From NCBI RefSeq assembly GCF_018223745.1, contig NZ_CP073653.1:358501-422500 (forward strand): a DNA stretch of 64,000 nucleotides. The letters run 5' to 3'. This DNA comes from Clostridium beijerinckii. Its GTDB lineage: Bacteria > Bacillota > Clostridia > Clostridiales > Clostridiaceae. The notes under the pieces were generated by a model. It did not search any database. It was not told the DNA's origin and saw only the letters and a list, made by a program, of their open reading frames with translations. Below are positions 43,547-52,271 of this stretch, piece by piece (positions within the stretch are counted from its first letter, which is position 1; every line of letters begins with the position of its first letter). The position numbers were made by a program, and so were the translations under genes.

Positions 43547-44746
43547 TTATTTAGCCTTCATGGATATATATAGGTCATTTAATTTTGATGTAGCCATAAC
43601 TTTTATATTTTCGAGCACATGAGTATAAGTATCTAAAGTAATAGAGATATCACTATGTCCTAATAATTCTTGAACTGTTTTTGGAGATTCTCCAAGTTCA
43701 AAAAGACGTGTTGCATAAGTATGTCGTAAATCATGGAATGTTCTAGTTTTTATTATTTTAGAATCGTCACTTTTATTAGAATTAATAGTATCAATTATTT
43801 TCTTAAATCTTTTTCTTACATTACTGCTATCCAAATATTTACCATCAATAGTGCAAAATACTAGGTTATTATTTTCGTATAAATTAGCAAGTTTTAATTT
43901 ATATTCTGACTGCTTTAATTTGTACTGCTTAAGTTGTTCTGATAATGCGTTAGGAATCGATACACGTCTATTACTCTTTACTGTTTTAGGCGTTTGTATT
44001 ATTACTTTTGAAGGTTCACGCCCTTCTCTCGATACTTCAGCTACGTTCTTTGCAGTTTTATTAACACTGACATAGCATCCTTGAAAATTGATATCATTCC
44101 ATGTAAGAGCAAATAATTCACCTTGACGCATACCAGTATTTAGAGCAGTGAGAAATAACATTTCTAATTCATGCCCCTTGATAGTTGTAATAAACCGTCG
44201 ATGTTCATCTAAAGAAAATGGTTGAACTTTGTTTGCCTTATTCAATTTAGTTTCTTCGCTCTCTTTAGGGAGTACAATGGCTCCAGTGAAATCTCTAATT
44301 AAAATGCTATTATTATAAGCATATCGGATGCATGGAGCTATTAGTTTGTTTAATGCTAATATACAACTTACAGTTGAACCTCTTTTAATTAGTGCATTAT
44401 AATACTCCTGGATATCGGTTAAGGTTATATCTTTAATCTTAATTTTAGATAAAGGACTATTTTTTATATAGTTTCTATAAATTATTTCATACCTTTCCTT
44501 AGTAGAAGGCTTTAAAGTTAAAAACTTTACATCAAAGAGCCAGTTAGCAAAAAAAGTTTCAAAGACCTCCTTATTATTAATAATGTTATTCTCAAGTTCA
44601 TTTCTAATTTTTCGTATTTTTTGATCAAGTTCTTTGACAGTTGTTGCATATACATCTTTGGGTTTATTTAAGTTATTATGTCTCAATCTAAAGTAATAAT
44701 ATTCTTTACCATTGATAGTTCTTTTAAGATAATTAGTTTTTGCCAT
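43547..44746 (-). CDS. int: Tyrosine recombinase (integrase)
   Basis: 399 residues, usual for phage integrases of Gram-positives. N-terminal AP2-like arm-binding domain (about 1-55), SAM-like core-binding domain (about 60-150), catalytic domain with Arg207 in NTGMRQGELFALTW, His338-x-x-Arg341 in FHDLRHTYATRL, His364 in LLGHSDISIT and nucleophile Tyr374 in LDTYTHVL. It is on the minus strand next to attL, so it integrates and, with the Xis-like protein, excises the element at tRNA-Arg. The ribosome binding site is AAGGTGAG. Confidence 0.95.
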   Translation of the reverse strand: MAKTNYLKRTINGKEYYYFRLRHNNLNKPKDVYATTVKELDQKIRKIRNELENNIINNKEVFETFFANWLFDVKFLTLKPSTKERYEIIYRNYIKNSPLSKIKIKDITLTDIQEYYNALIKRGSTVSCILALNKLIAPCIRYAYNNSILIRDFTGAIVLPKESEETKLNKANKVQPFSLDEHRRFITTIKGHELEMLFLTALNTGMRQGELFALTWNDINFQGCYVSVNKTAKNVAEVSREGREPSKVIIQTPKTVKSNRRVSIPNALSEQLKQYKLKQSEYKLKLANLYENNNLVFCTIDGKYLDSSNVRKRFKKIIDTINSNKSDDSKIIKTRTFHDLRHTYATRLFELGESPKTVQELLGHSDISITLDTYTHVLENIKVMATSKLNDLYISMKAK

Positions 44747-44767
44747 ATACTCACCTTTTCTTAAAAT

Positions 44768-45100
44768 CTATTTTTTAATTTCTATTTTAATTGGAAAGTC
44801 TTCACGACTATTTAACTCAGTTATTAACTGCCAGGTTGATAATTCGGATAAATCTCTTTTGATTGTTGCACCCTCACGGTTTAATTTGTTAATGTATGCG
44901 GAAGATTGACCATTTATTAATTCATCTATAGATACTTCAAGAATTTGTGCAATCATATTTAATGTTTCATAGTTAGGTTTTCTTTTGTTAAGTTCATAAT
45001 TTTGAATAGAGCTAGTTGCAACACCTATTGCATTAGCTAATTCTTCTTGAGTTAATCCCTTGTCGCGTCTTAGATCTCCTATATTCTTTCCAAAGTCCAT
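44768..45100 (-). CDS. XRE family repressor (CI-like)
   Basis: 110 residues from an ATG with CGAGGTGAT upstream (45106-45114 on the minus strand); the frame stays open upstream with a hydrophobic false extension. N-terminal HTH: IGDLRRDKGLTQEELANAIGVATSSIQNYELNKRKPNYETL. The C-terminal 45 residues have no protease (Ser-Lys) motif, so induction would not be by RecA-style self-cleavage; antirepression by a helper phage protein is possible. It ends 21 bp before int and is co-transcribed with it. It is divergent from the cro-like gene. Confidence 0.9.
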   Translation of the reverse strand: MDFGKNIGDLRRDKGLTQEELANAIGVATSSIQNYELNKRKPNYETLNMIAQILEVSIDELINGQSSAYINKLNREGATIKRDLSELSTWQLITELNSREDFPIKIEIKK

Positions 45101-45132
45101 AATAATCACCTCGAATACATTATATAACAGCA

Positions 45133-45221
45133 CATTCAAAATGGCTATATAAAAATACAGGAAAATTATTGACACGTTCACAATGGCGGTGTATATTATA
45201 AATAACAATACGGTCGAAATG
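45133..45221. promoter_or_regulatory. Repressor-Cro control region with three operators and PR promoter
   Basis: Three related sites of form CRTT-N3-AATG: CATTCAAAATG (45133-45143), CGTTCACAATG (45175-45185), CGGTCGAAATG (45211-45221). The rightward promoter is TTGACA (45169-45174), 17 bp, TATATT (45192-45197); operator 2 lies in its spacer and operator 3 just downstream. Operator 1 overlaps the leftward promoter side. This is a lambda-like switch. Confidence 0.75.
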
Positions 45222-45232
45222 GAGGTGGTAAA

Positions 45233-45412
45233 GTGAATTTAAAATTATTTAGGACTAGAAAAAAGTGGTCTCAGTGTGATTTATCCAGTAAGTCAGGGGT
45301 ATGCACGTCTGTAATATCTAAAATAGAGAACGGTCATATTGACACAGTACAAGTTGGCTTATTAAAGAAACTTGCATTAGCTTTGGATATTGAAGTTTCT
45401 TATTTGTTATAA
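45233..45412 (+). CDS. Short XRE family (Cro-like) regulator
   Basis: 59 residues from GTG after GGAGGTGG, a gene of fewer than 60 codons. The sequence is almost only an HTH: LFRTRKKWSQCDLSSKSG, VISKIENGHIDTVQVG, LLKKLALALDIEVSYLL. It is the first gene rightward from the switch and probably acts as Cro against the CI-like repressor. Confidence 0.85.
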   Translation: MNLKLFRTRKKWSQCDLSSKSGVCTSVISKIENGHIDTVQVGLLKKLALALDIEVSYLL

Positions 45413-45457
45413 AAAGAAGACTATAAATTTTAAGTTAGATTAAGGAGAGGTATGCTA

Positions 45458-45643
45458 ATGAATAAAACAGAAGATAAAATAGTAATATCACCAAAGGAGG
45501 CAATGCCGATCTTAGGCGTTGGAAGAAATACAATGTATGAAGTCTTATTAAAAGATAGGAACTTTCCGGCATTTAAAATCGGGACTAAATTTTATATTAA
45601 TAAAGATAAGCTCCAAGAATGGGCAGATAAACAATGTAGATAA
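45458..45643 (+). CDS. AlpA/Xis-like helix-turn-helix protein
   Basis: 61 residues (an ATG two codons earlier is too close to AAGGAGAGG). ISPKEAMPILGVGRNTMYEVLLKDRNFPAFKIGTKFYINKDKLQEWADKQ is the excisionase-family (MerR-like HTH_17) pattern. It may direct excision or activate early genes. It lies 15 bp before the primase gene. Confidence 0.88.
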   Translation: MNKTEDKIVISPKEAMPILGVGRNTMYEVLLKDRNFPAFKIGTKFYINKDKLQEWADKQCR

Positions 45644-45658
45644 AAAGTGGGGGAATTG

Positions 45659-47806
45659 ATGGATAAAGTTATTTTTAAAACTATAGAGAATAAAAATTTA
45701 TTTCCAATGGTTCAATTGAACAACTATTCTAAAAGACCGATAGTAAAATGGGGCAATGAGGAAAATTGGATAAAAGATGCACAATCACTCGAAGATTTTC
45801 AAATTTCATCAAGTAAAAGTGTCACTGGATTTTCTATTCTAACAGGAAAGAATAGCAATATTATGGTTGTGGATTTAGATAGAAACCATGGCGAAAACTC
45901 AATTGACGGTATAGAAGTATTTGAAAATTTAATAAAAGACTTTACTGAAGATGATAAGCAACAAATAAAGAGTACATTTACAGTTGGAACACCTAACGGT
46001 GGAAAGCATTTATATTTTAAATATCAAGAAGGGCTAAAAAATAGGCCTAATTATGCAAGTGGTATTGATATTAGAACTGACGGAGGATTGATTGTATTAC
46101 CTGGTAGTAAAGCAAAGATAAAAAGCGGAAAAGTCAGAGAATATACAATAATAAATGATACTAATATAAATGAAATGCCAAAAGGATTGTTTGATAGGTT
46201 CATGCAATTGGATAATTCAGTTAAAATTAAAACAGTTGAATCAATAACTTTAAGTACTGGTTATACATATAAAGAGGGGACTAGAAATCAAGAACTTTTT
46301 AAAGAAGTTATTGGAATAGTAAGTAAATCAAGTATAAGAGATATTACAACAATAATGTCAATTGCAAAAGGGCTAAACTTGCTTAAATGTAATCCGCCTT
46401 TGGATGATAATGAAGTTCAAAGTATTATTGGAAGTATAGCACAAAGATTGCATCCATCTTATTGTAATGAAAAAGGTAATGTAATTTGTCATTCGTTAGC
46501 TAAATACATAATTCAAGAACGGCCAAGCTATCTAAAGGGTAATTTATGGTTTATGTATGATAATGAAGAAGGTTTTTATAAATATATGGAATTTAGAGAA
46601 GTGCAAAGAATGTATTTTGATTATGCAGTAAATGATGAGGATATGACGCCTGGGAAAGCAAAAAACTTTGCAGAATCATTAATGTTAATTAGTGAAGACG
46701 CAAAAGAAATATATGATGAAAAGAATTATATTAATTGTTTGAATGGGATTATTCATATTAATAATGGTGAGTTATTAGAGCATAACCATAGATATAAAAC
46801 AGAAGTTCAGTTCAAAGCTAATTTTATTGAAGACTATGAAAGATGGAAAGAACTATTTGATAAATCAGATTTTAAAAAATTTTTATATAGTACGTTGGAT
46901 GAAGATAGCTTAGAAACACTTCAAGAGAGTTGGGGGCTTATGTTATCACCTCACGCAAAAGAAGTTCAAAATTGTTTTATATATAAGGGAGAAGGTAGTA
47001 ATGGAAAAAGCGTTGCATTTGATATTCAAGAAGCTTTAATTGATGATAACAAACATGTATGTAGCATTGGATTGGGTGATTTTGGAGAAACGTTTGCAAT
47101 ATCAGTAGCAGAAGGAAAGCATGTTAATATAGTTCGTGATGATGAACTTAGCGGAAAAACTGTTAATAAGGCTTTTAAGTCAATGTGTTGTGGAGAACCA
47201 ATTACAGTTAATAGAAAAAATAAAGATTTAGTTAGATTAGGCTTTAATATGACCATGTTTTTTGGACTTAACAGGATGCCTAGTGCCTCAGATAAATCAA
47301 CAGGTTTTTTCAGAAGACCTATTATAATTCCATTTAATAATTCATTTGGAACTGAACGAGAGGTTATAAATGGTATTAGAGATAAAATAAAAGACCCTCA
47401 GATTGCAGATAAGATAATTAAAAATGAATTAGATATAGTGTTTACTTGGGCATATTACGGCTTAGATAGAGTGAAAAAAAATAATTGGAAAGTAACAGTA
47501 AGTAAATTAGCAGAACAGGAGATGGAAGAATATAGAGAAGAAGTCGATTCGGCATACGCATTTTTTAAAGCAAAGATAAAAAAAATTCACAATAAAAACA
47601 TTAGAATCCCTATAGGTGAGGTCTACAAGAATTATAAAGATTGGTGTATATTAAATAGCATAATGCCAATGAATCCGACTCATTTAGGAAGGCAATTTAA
47701 AAGCTTTGGAATCAATTCAAAAGTAAGTAATAGTATTAGATATTATCTAAGCATTGAAGTTGACGATTTAGAATTAGTAAGAAATACAGAAAAATATTTT
47801 AAATAA
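45659..47806 (+). CDS. Prim-Pol primase fused to SF3 (D5-like) helicase
   Basis: 715 residues. The N-terminal Prim-Pol domain (about 1-170) has VVDLDRNHG (metal-binding Asp pair), TPNGGKHLYFK and GIDIRTDGGLIVLPGS. PriCT-like region (about 205-270) follows, then D5_N and an SF3 helicase with Walker A GEGSNGKS (about 444-451), Walker B RDDELSG and FGLNRMPSASD sensor region, and a C-terminal winged-helix segment. This is the autonomous replication protein of phages and satellites, which unwinds a nearby origin. GTGGGGGAA upstream; a GTG four codons earlier is possible. Confidence 0.93.
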   Translation: MDKVIFKTIENKNLFPMVQLNNYSKRPIVKWGNEENWIKDAQSLEDFQISSSKSVTGFSILTGKNSNIMVVDLDRNHGENSIDGIEVFENLIKDFTEDDKQQIKSTFTVGTPNGGKHLYFKYQEGLKNRPNYASGIDIRTDGGLIVLPGSKAKIKSGKVREYTIINDTNINEMPKGLFDRFMQLDNSVKIKTVESITLSTGYTYKEGTRNQELFKEVIGIVSKSSIRDITTIMSIAKGLNLLKCNPPLDDNEVQSIIGSIAQRLHPSYCNEKGNVICHSLAKYIIQERPSYLKGNLWFMYDNEEGFYKYMEFREVQRMYFDYAVNDEDMTPGKAKNFAESLMLISEDAKEIYDEKNYINCLNGIIHINNGELLEHNHRYKTEVQFKANFIEDYERWKELFDKSDFKKFLYSTLDEDSLETLQESWGLMLSPHAKEVQNCFIYKGEGSNGKSVAFDIQEALIDDNKHVCSIGLGDFGETFAISVAEGKHVNIVRDDELSGKTVNKAFKSMCCGEPITVNRKNKDLVRLGFNMTMFFGLNRMPSASDKSTGFFRRPIIIPFNNSFGTEREVINGIRDKIKDPQIADKIIKNELDIVFTWAYYGLDRVKKNNWKVTVSKLAEQEMEEYREEVDSAYAFFKAKIKKIHNKNIRIPIGEVYKNYKDWCILNSIMPMNPTHLGRQFKSFGINSKVSNSIRYYLSIEVDDLELVRNTEKYFK

Positions 47807-47930
47807 AAAAATAGCATTTCAAAAACATTGAAACACTACTTATATCTGACAATATAAGTTTACCTTGTATGAAATGCTATGTCAAGAAATTATAACTAAC
47901 GGAATTAAAATAGCAAGGGGAATACAAAAG

Positions 47931-48455
47931 ATGACAATAACAATAAATAGACAAAAGAATATGATTGGATTTAAAATATCACATAAGGTAAGAATGAAAG
48001 AAGTTGAAAAGACACTATATAACTACAAAAATTTTGGGTTAGAAATAGAAAGCTTAGATATACATATTAATTCAATTATAAATGACGTAGGTATAGCGGG
48101 AGTATCATATGGAGAAAGATCAAGCCCTACAAATGCATTTTCGAGTAGTGTTGAGAGTGAAGTAATTAAAAGAGAGAAACTATTAGAAATATTGCAAAGT
48201 AAAAAACAAAGGTTAATTGAATTAGATCGATTAATTAAAGTTGCCTTAACTAGTTTAGAACCCGAAGAATTAAAGTTAGTCGAATTAAGATATTTTTCAA
48301 AGCCAAAAAAGTCATGGATTGAAATAGGAATGACACTTGGGATTGATAAATCTACATGTTGTAGATTCAATCGAAGAATACTAAATAAACTAGATCAATT
48401 TTTGATCAGTTTTTCGTCACTTTCTTGCGACTTTTCTGCCGCTTTTATAGGTTGA
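47931..48455 (+). CDS. ArpU/RinA-like late transcriptional regulator
   Basis: 174 residues from an ATG preceded by AAGGGG; the frame is open upstream to 47865. The N-terminal half is helical and charged; the C-terminal half has a sigma-70 region-4-like HTH: LTSLEPEELKLVELRYFSKPKKSWIEIGMTLGIDKSTCCRFNRRILNKL. Such proteins switch on packaging and morphogenesis genes in phages of Gram-positives and in PICIs. It stands directly upstream of the capsid module. A hairpin with a T-run (48386-48413, AACTAGATCAA / TTGATCAGTT) lies inside the 3' end, so the last 13 residues may be unconserved. Confidence 0.82.
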   Translation: MTITINRQKNMIGFKISHKVRMKEVEKTLYNYKNFGLEIESLDIHINSIINDVGIAGVSYGERSSPTNAFSSSVESEVIKREKLLEILQSKKQRLIELDRLIKVALTSLEPEELKLVELRYFSKPKKSWIEIGMTLGIDKSTCCRFNRRILNKLDQFLISFSSLSCDFSAAFIG

Positions 48456-48573
48456 AAAGATGGTAATATATTAATATAAAGATTATGATAATAAATCTTT
48501 ATGAGATCTTTTAAGGAATGTTTCCTTGATCTTTCACAACATTTAACATATGGTGTTTTCCTTTTTCAATCAT

Positions 48574-48603
48574 AAGCCTATAGGGGATTTTCCCTATAGG
48601 CTT
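48574..48603 (+). other. Perfect 12-bp hairpin upstream of the capsid module
   Basis: AAGCCTATAGGG / CCCTATAGGCTT with a 6-nt loop and no T-run. It could be a weak terminator, a processing site or a protein-binding site. Confidence 0.45.
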
Positions 48604-48634
48604 AAATTTATATATTTATTAGGAGTGTGATAGC

Positions 48635-48919
48635 ATGACTGAATTGGCAAAGCAAAAAAGAAACGCATATATGCGTGAGTATAGAAAGAATAATAAAGAA
48701 AAAATTAAAGAAATTCAAGAAAAATACTGGGAACGTAAGGCTTTAGGACAAGAAGAAGAATTTAAAACAGAATTAAAGGAGGATAGTACAACTATGAAAG
48801 AGTTAAGAACTGAAAAATTAACAGAAAAGCTAGAAAACATGATAGATGGGGAAACAATATCATTTTACGTTGAAGATCTAGATTCAGAAATAGTCGAAGA
48901 AATAGAAAGTAATAATTAG
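48635..48919 (+). CDS. Small basic-acidic phage protein, unknown
   Basis: 94 residues. The N-terminus is basic and helical, KQKRNAYMREYRKNNKEKIKEIQEKYWERKA, a pattern seen in many short clostridial phage proteins next to structural genes; the C-terminus is acidic (ISFYVEDLDSEIVEEIESNN). No enzyme motif. RBS AGGAGTGTG. It sits 17 bp before the capsid gene. A scaffold-like or DNA-binding role is possible but not shown. Confidence 0.7.
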   Translation: MTELAKQKRNAYMREYRKNNKEKIKEIQEKYWERKALGQEEEFKTELKEDSTTMKELRTEKLTEKLENMIDGETISFYVEDLDSEIVEEIESNN

Positions 48920-48935
48920 GGAGGACTTTATACCA

Positions 48936-50129
48936 ATGATGAAAGTATTAGAAACAAGAGCATTACCACCATTAATAGAAAAGAGAAATGATTTAATTGA
49001 AGAAATGGAGGCTTTAACCGATAAAGCGAAACAAGAAAAAAGGGCGTTGAATGTAAATGAAATAAATAGATTTAATGCTATTAAAGGAGAAATAAAATCC
49101 ATTGACGAAACATTAAAGATCGAGGAAGAGCAAAGAAGCCATATTGAGTGGGTACCCGGTAAGAAAAAAGAAGGGTACACTACAGATGATAAGGAATTAC
49201 GAGTATTTAAAGAGGGCGAAAAGATCGATATTGAAACTAGAGGTAAGGATGTTAATTTAAGCATAGGTAAATTAGTCAGAGCCATGAGCGGAATTGAAAA
49301 GACAGGCGAAGGGGCACAATATCTTAGAGATATGAGTTCAGCCACAGGATCGGTTGTAATTCCACAAAAATTAGCTAATCAGATATTAGATAAAGCAAGG
49401 GAACAATCAGCGATATTTGGTAAGATACCAGTTACAGTAATGGAGAATAATAATTTAACAGTTGCTAGAATTTCAAAAGATGCGTCAGCGTCATTCGTAG
49501 CCGAGGGTGATTTGATCCCCGAGAGTTCAACGGAATTCATAGGAGTTAAATTAGAGGGTAAAACTTTAGCTATGTATGTACCAGTAACAGAGCAATTACT
49601 TGCAAGTGCTAATATATCAGATGTATTAATGAATGCTTGTTCAAAGGCTATTGCCGTTGCATTAGATAAGAATTTATTATATGGTACTGGAACAGGAGCG
49701 GAGATCAAAGGTATTACAGCACATGAAAATATAAATAAAGTCGCTCATACTGGTAATGTTGATTATAATATGCTTATTAAGGGTATAGGAGCAACTAAGG
49801 GGGCTAATATAGTGCCTAGTGACATAGTATATAATACAACCGTAGGAACTGAGTTATCGATGCTTACGGATGCTAACGGTCAATATATAGTTCCTCCAAG
49901 AGCAATAGATAATTACACAATATCTGAAAGTAATAACATAGCAGATAATCAAGCGCTAGTTTATCATAGAGAATGTATGTTATTAGGAGTTAATAAGGAT
50001 ATACAAATGGAATGGGGTTACACTCAAGATGGATTCCAAAGAATGATTAAGGCATTAAGGATTTATATAAGATGTGATTTAGGAATAGTAAATGAAAAAG
50101 GTATAAGCTTAGTTACTTCAACAACTTAA
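48936..50129 (+). CDS. HK97-family major capsid protein
   Basis: 397 residues. A predicted N-terminal coiled-coil delta/scaffold segment (about 8-80, LIEKRNDLIEEMEALTDKAKQEKRAL) precedes the HK97 fold (about 115-395): GSVVIPQKLANQILDKAREQS, FVAEGDLIPESSTEF, MYVPVTEQLLASANISDV, AVALDKNLLYGTG, and QMEWGYTQDGFQRMIKALRIYIRCD. In phages the N-terminal segment is removed by a protease; no protease, portal or terminase large gene is present. As a lone capsid gene it could remodel a helper phage shell or form its own shell (encapsulin-like). GGGAGG precedes ATGATG. A terminator follows. Confidence 0.92.
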   Translation: MMKVLETRALPPLIEKRNDLIEEMEALTDKAKQEKRALNVNEINRFNAIKGEIKSIDETLKIEEEQRSHIEWVPGKKKEGYTTDDKELRVFKEGEKIDIETRGKDVNLSIGKLVRAMSGIEKTGEGAQYLRDMSSATGSVVIPQKLANQILDKAREQSAIFGKIPVTVMENNNLTVARISKDASASFVAEGDLIPESSTEFIGVKLEGKTLAMYVPVTEQLLASANISDVLMNACSKAIAVALDKNLLYGTGTGAEIKGITAHENINKVAHTGNVDYNMLIKGIGATKGANIVPSDIVYNTTVGTELSMLTDANGQYIVPPRAIDNYTISESNNIADNQALVYHRECMLLGVNKDIQMEWGYTQDGFQRMIKALRIYIRCDLGIVNEKGISLVTSTT

Positions 50130-50142
50130 TATTATATTAATC

Positions 50143-50170
50143 GGTGTATGGGTTATCTATACACCTTTTT
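50143..50170 (+). terminator. Terminator after the capsid gene
   Basis: 7-bp stem GGTGTAT / ATACACC with a 9-nt loop and five T. Confidence 0.85.
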
Positions 50171-50186
50171 CATTTTAAATTAAAAA

Positions 50187-50222
50187 GAGATTGGGTAAGT
50201 TTTCGACGCTCTAACCAATCTC
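50187..50222. other. Hairpin GAGATTGG / CCAATCTC
   Basis: Perfect 8-bp inverted repeat with a 20-nt loop in the gap between the capsid and membrane protein genes. Meaning unknown. Confidence 0.4.
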
Positions 50223-50382
50223 GCACTTCAAATAGGCAAATTCCTAGCCGTTGCAAAAATGGCTTAGAATTATTATGTTAAATATATCATATGTGAGACG
50301 TTTAAATCAAGTATTACATAGCTATTTCATAATTATGGTACAATACTATATAGTTACATTATGTGGTATTGGAGGAAATGGT

Positions 50383-51195
50383 ATGAGTAAGAAATCTATG
50401 TGGAAGTGGTTTTTTATAGGTATAGGAATTATTTTAATGCCTTTTATATTAGATGAGTTGTATTCTACACGTATATATGTGTCACATTTAACTAGTTCAG
50501 AATGGGCAAGCTTCAATGGAAGTTATATCGGAGCGATAATGGGAGGAATAATTACACTTGTTGGAGTCTGGATAACTATAGGATTTACTAGAGAACAGGC
50601 TAAAGAAGATAGACAATTTCAACTAGACCAAGCAAGAAAAGATAGAGAATTTCAAAGGGAACAAGCTAATGAAGATAGAAGATTATCACTAGCACCATAT
50701 TTGAAATATACTGTTTATGAAAGAGAATCGTCAGAGAAACATAATACAGCAATCATTCATACAGTAGACAGAGATCCTAATCAGATCATACGTGCTACAA
50801 TAGAATTGAAAAACATTGGAATGGGACCACTGCTATATTTAAGAACGCATAATATAAAATATAATAATGTAGGATTAGATTATAGTTTAGGATCAATTGA
50901 TATTTTGGAAAAGAATAATAAATGGCTTATGAGAATAGTTTTAGAATTAAGACTAGATGAAATAACAAATTCAAATGATGATATGAATACGTCTCCAAGT
51001 AGAAAAGAAGGAGTATTGTCATTTACAATTGGGTATAAGGATTTAATTGATAATCAATATGAACAAGATATAGCAATATCTATGAATGTGAATTATAGAT
51101 ATGAGTGTGCTGGAAATGAGTTGATATTAAATTGTTATAGACCTACATTTAGATTAAGTAAAATTGGAAATACGAGGTTAATAGAAAAAGTTTAA
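50383..51195 (+). CDS. Two-helix membrane protein with coiled coil, candidate accessory/defence gene
   Basis: 270 residues from an ATG after GGAGGAAAT; the frame is open upstream without signals. Two N-terminal membrane helices (about 8-24 and 48-67) are followed by a charged repeat coiled coil, REQAKEDRQFQLDQ, ARKDREFQRE, QANEDRRL, and a C-terminal beta-rich domain (about 110-270). No named family. The position between the capsid gene and attR is where satellites and prophages often carry host-benefit genes such as superinfection exclusion or anti-phage functions; that role is inference. Confidence 0.7.
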   Translation: MSKKSMWKWFFIGIGIILMPFILDELYSTRIYVSHLTSSEWASFNGSYIGAIMGGIITLVGVWITIGFTREQAKEDRQFQLDQARKDREFQREQANEDRRLSLAPYLKYTVYERESSEKHNTAIIHTVDRDPNQIIRATIELKNIGMGPLLYLRTHNIKYNNVGLDYSLGSIDILEKNNKWLMRIVLELRLDEITNSNDDMNTSPSRKEGVLSFTIGYKDLIDNQYEQDIAISMNVNYRYECAGNELILNCYRPTFRLSKIGNTRLIEKV

Positions 51196-51217
51196 TAATA
51201 TGTATTATTTAATTTAT

Positions 51218-51310
51218 ATCCCCCCTATTTTTGCTTATTTCTTCATAAAGATGCTGACACCACACAGCCCCCATTTAGACACACAATTTTCCCTAAATGA
51301 AATTTTAAGA
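51218..51310 (+). other. C-rich tract, candidate packaging (cos-like) region copy 1
   Basis: CCCCCCTA at 51220, ACCACACAGCCCCC near 51260 and CTAAATGAAATTTTAAGAAA (51292-51311). C-runs are rare in this AT-rich DNA. The last segment is repeated as CTAAATGAAATTTAAGAAA upstream of the terminase-like fragment at 52272. Possibly a captured cos or pac site. Confidence 0.35.
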
Positions 51311-51390
51311 AAAAGGAAGTATTAAAAAAAGCATATGAACGAATATTAATATGCTTATTACGTAAAATAAAACCGAAAGGTGGGTGAACA

Positions 51391-51723
51391 ATGAAAAGAT
51401 TTACTATCCTATTCTTAATTTTTTTATGTTTAACCTTTAGTGTAATTAGATTAATACCTGCATTTGCAGTTGGAAATATATTTACCCAAGGTATCTATAA
51501 ATTATCTGATTTTAATTTTTCAAAGACTGGTATTTTTACTATTCAAAATATTTCTAATACCGAGGGTATGTATCTATATATTTTAGATGAAAATCAAGTT
51601 GTAATGGAATCAATACGATTAAGACCAAGTACACAAAAACTCGATACAGTACCTATCAAGCCTAACTATATCGTTTTAATAATTGGTAAAGGAGAAGTAT
51701 ATCTTAATCCAAAATCATCTTAA
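51391..51723 (+). CDS. Small secreted protein, paralogue A
   Basis: 110 residues: Sec signal peptide (FTILFLIFLCLTFSVIRLIPAFA) then a mature part of about 82 residues rich in beta-strand patterns (GIYKLSDFNFSKTGIFTIQNIS, KLDTVPIKPNYIVLIIGKGEVYLNPKS). It is homologous over its full length to the next gene. No family recognised. AAAGGTGGGTG is the ribosome binding site. It was probably brought as an accessory gene by the element. Confidence 0.8.
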   Translation: MKRFTILFLIFLCLTFSVIRLIPAFAVGNIFTQGIYKLSDFNFSKTGIFTIQNISNTEGMYLYILDENQVVMESIRLRPSTQKLDTVPIKPNYIVLIIGKGEVYLNPKSS

Positions 51724-51766
51724 ATAGTGATTTTGTTTAACGCTTTAATTTAAAGGGGATGTATTT

Positions 51767-52099
51767 ATGAAGAAGTTTACTATCTTATTCTTAATTTTTT
51801 TATGCTTATTCTTTAATATAATCGGACTAAAATCTACATTTGCAGTTTCTGGCACATTTAAGCAAGGTATTTACAACTTGTCTGATTTTAATATTTCATC
51901 AGGTAATATTTATAGTGTTAGTAATATTTCAAAGACCGATAGTGTTCGTGTATTCATTTTCGATAAAGATTATATTCCAATTCAAGATATAAAGTTAGAC
52001 CCTGGTTCATTAAATGTCGATACAATACCGATGACGTCTGAGTACATATTTGTAGTAACTGGTGGTGGTGAAGTAACTATCACTCCAAAATCACCCTAA
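51767..52099 (+). CDS. Small secreted protein, paralogue B
   Basis: 110 residues with the same layout as the preceding gene: signal peptide ending STFA, then GTFKQGIYNLSDFNISSGNIYSVSNIS and VDTIPMTSEYIFVVTGGGEVTITPKSP. The signal peptides are nearly identical, the mature parts about half identical by eye, so an older tandem duplication with selection on the mature fold. Both genes end with the same downstream TAAATAGTGATTTTGTTTAAC. Confidence 0.8.
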   Translation: MKKFTILFLIFLCLFFNIIGLKSTFAVSGTFKQGIYNLSDFNISSGNIYSVSNISKTDSVRVFIFDKDYIPIQDIKLDPGSLNVDTIPMTSEYIFVVTGGGEVTITPKSP

Positions 52100-52271
52100 A
52101 TAGTGATTTTGTTTAACTTCTAATATAGTGTATTAGTAAGAATAAATAACTAGTTAAAATATCGCATTATTCAAATGAATTTGCGGTATTTTTGAGAAAA
52201 TTTATACTACCCAACATTTATTTATAAATTTTTCACTAAATGAAATTTAAGAAAGGAGGGCGGATCATTTG

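Noticed and set aside
45101..45208. Hydrophobic 36-residue N-terminal extension of the repressor
   Set aside because: It runs through the operator-promoter region; the ATG at 45100 has a proper ribosome binding site and matches the family start.
50143..50222. Considered as a packaging site because of two neighbouring hairpins
   Set aside because: The first is an ordinary terminator with a T-run; the second has no features of a cos site and lies far from the terminase-like fragment.
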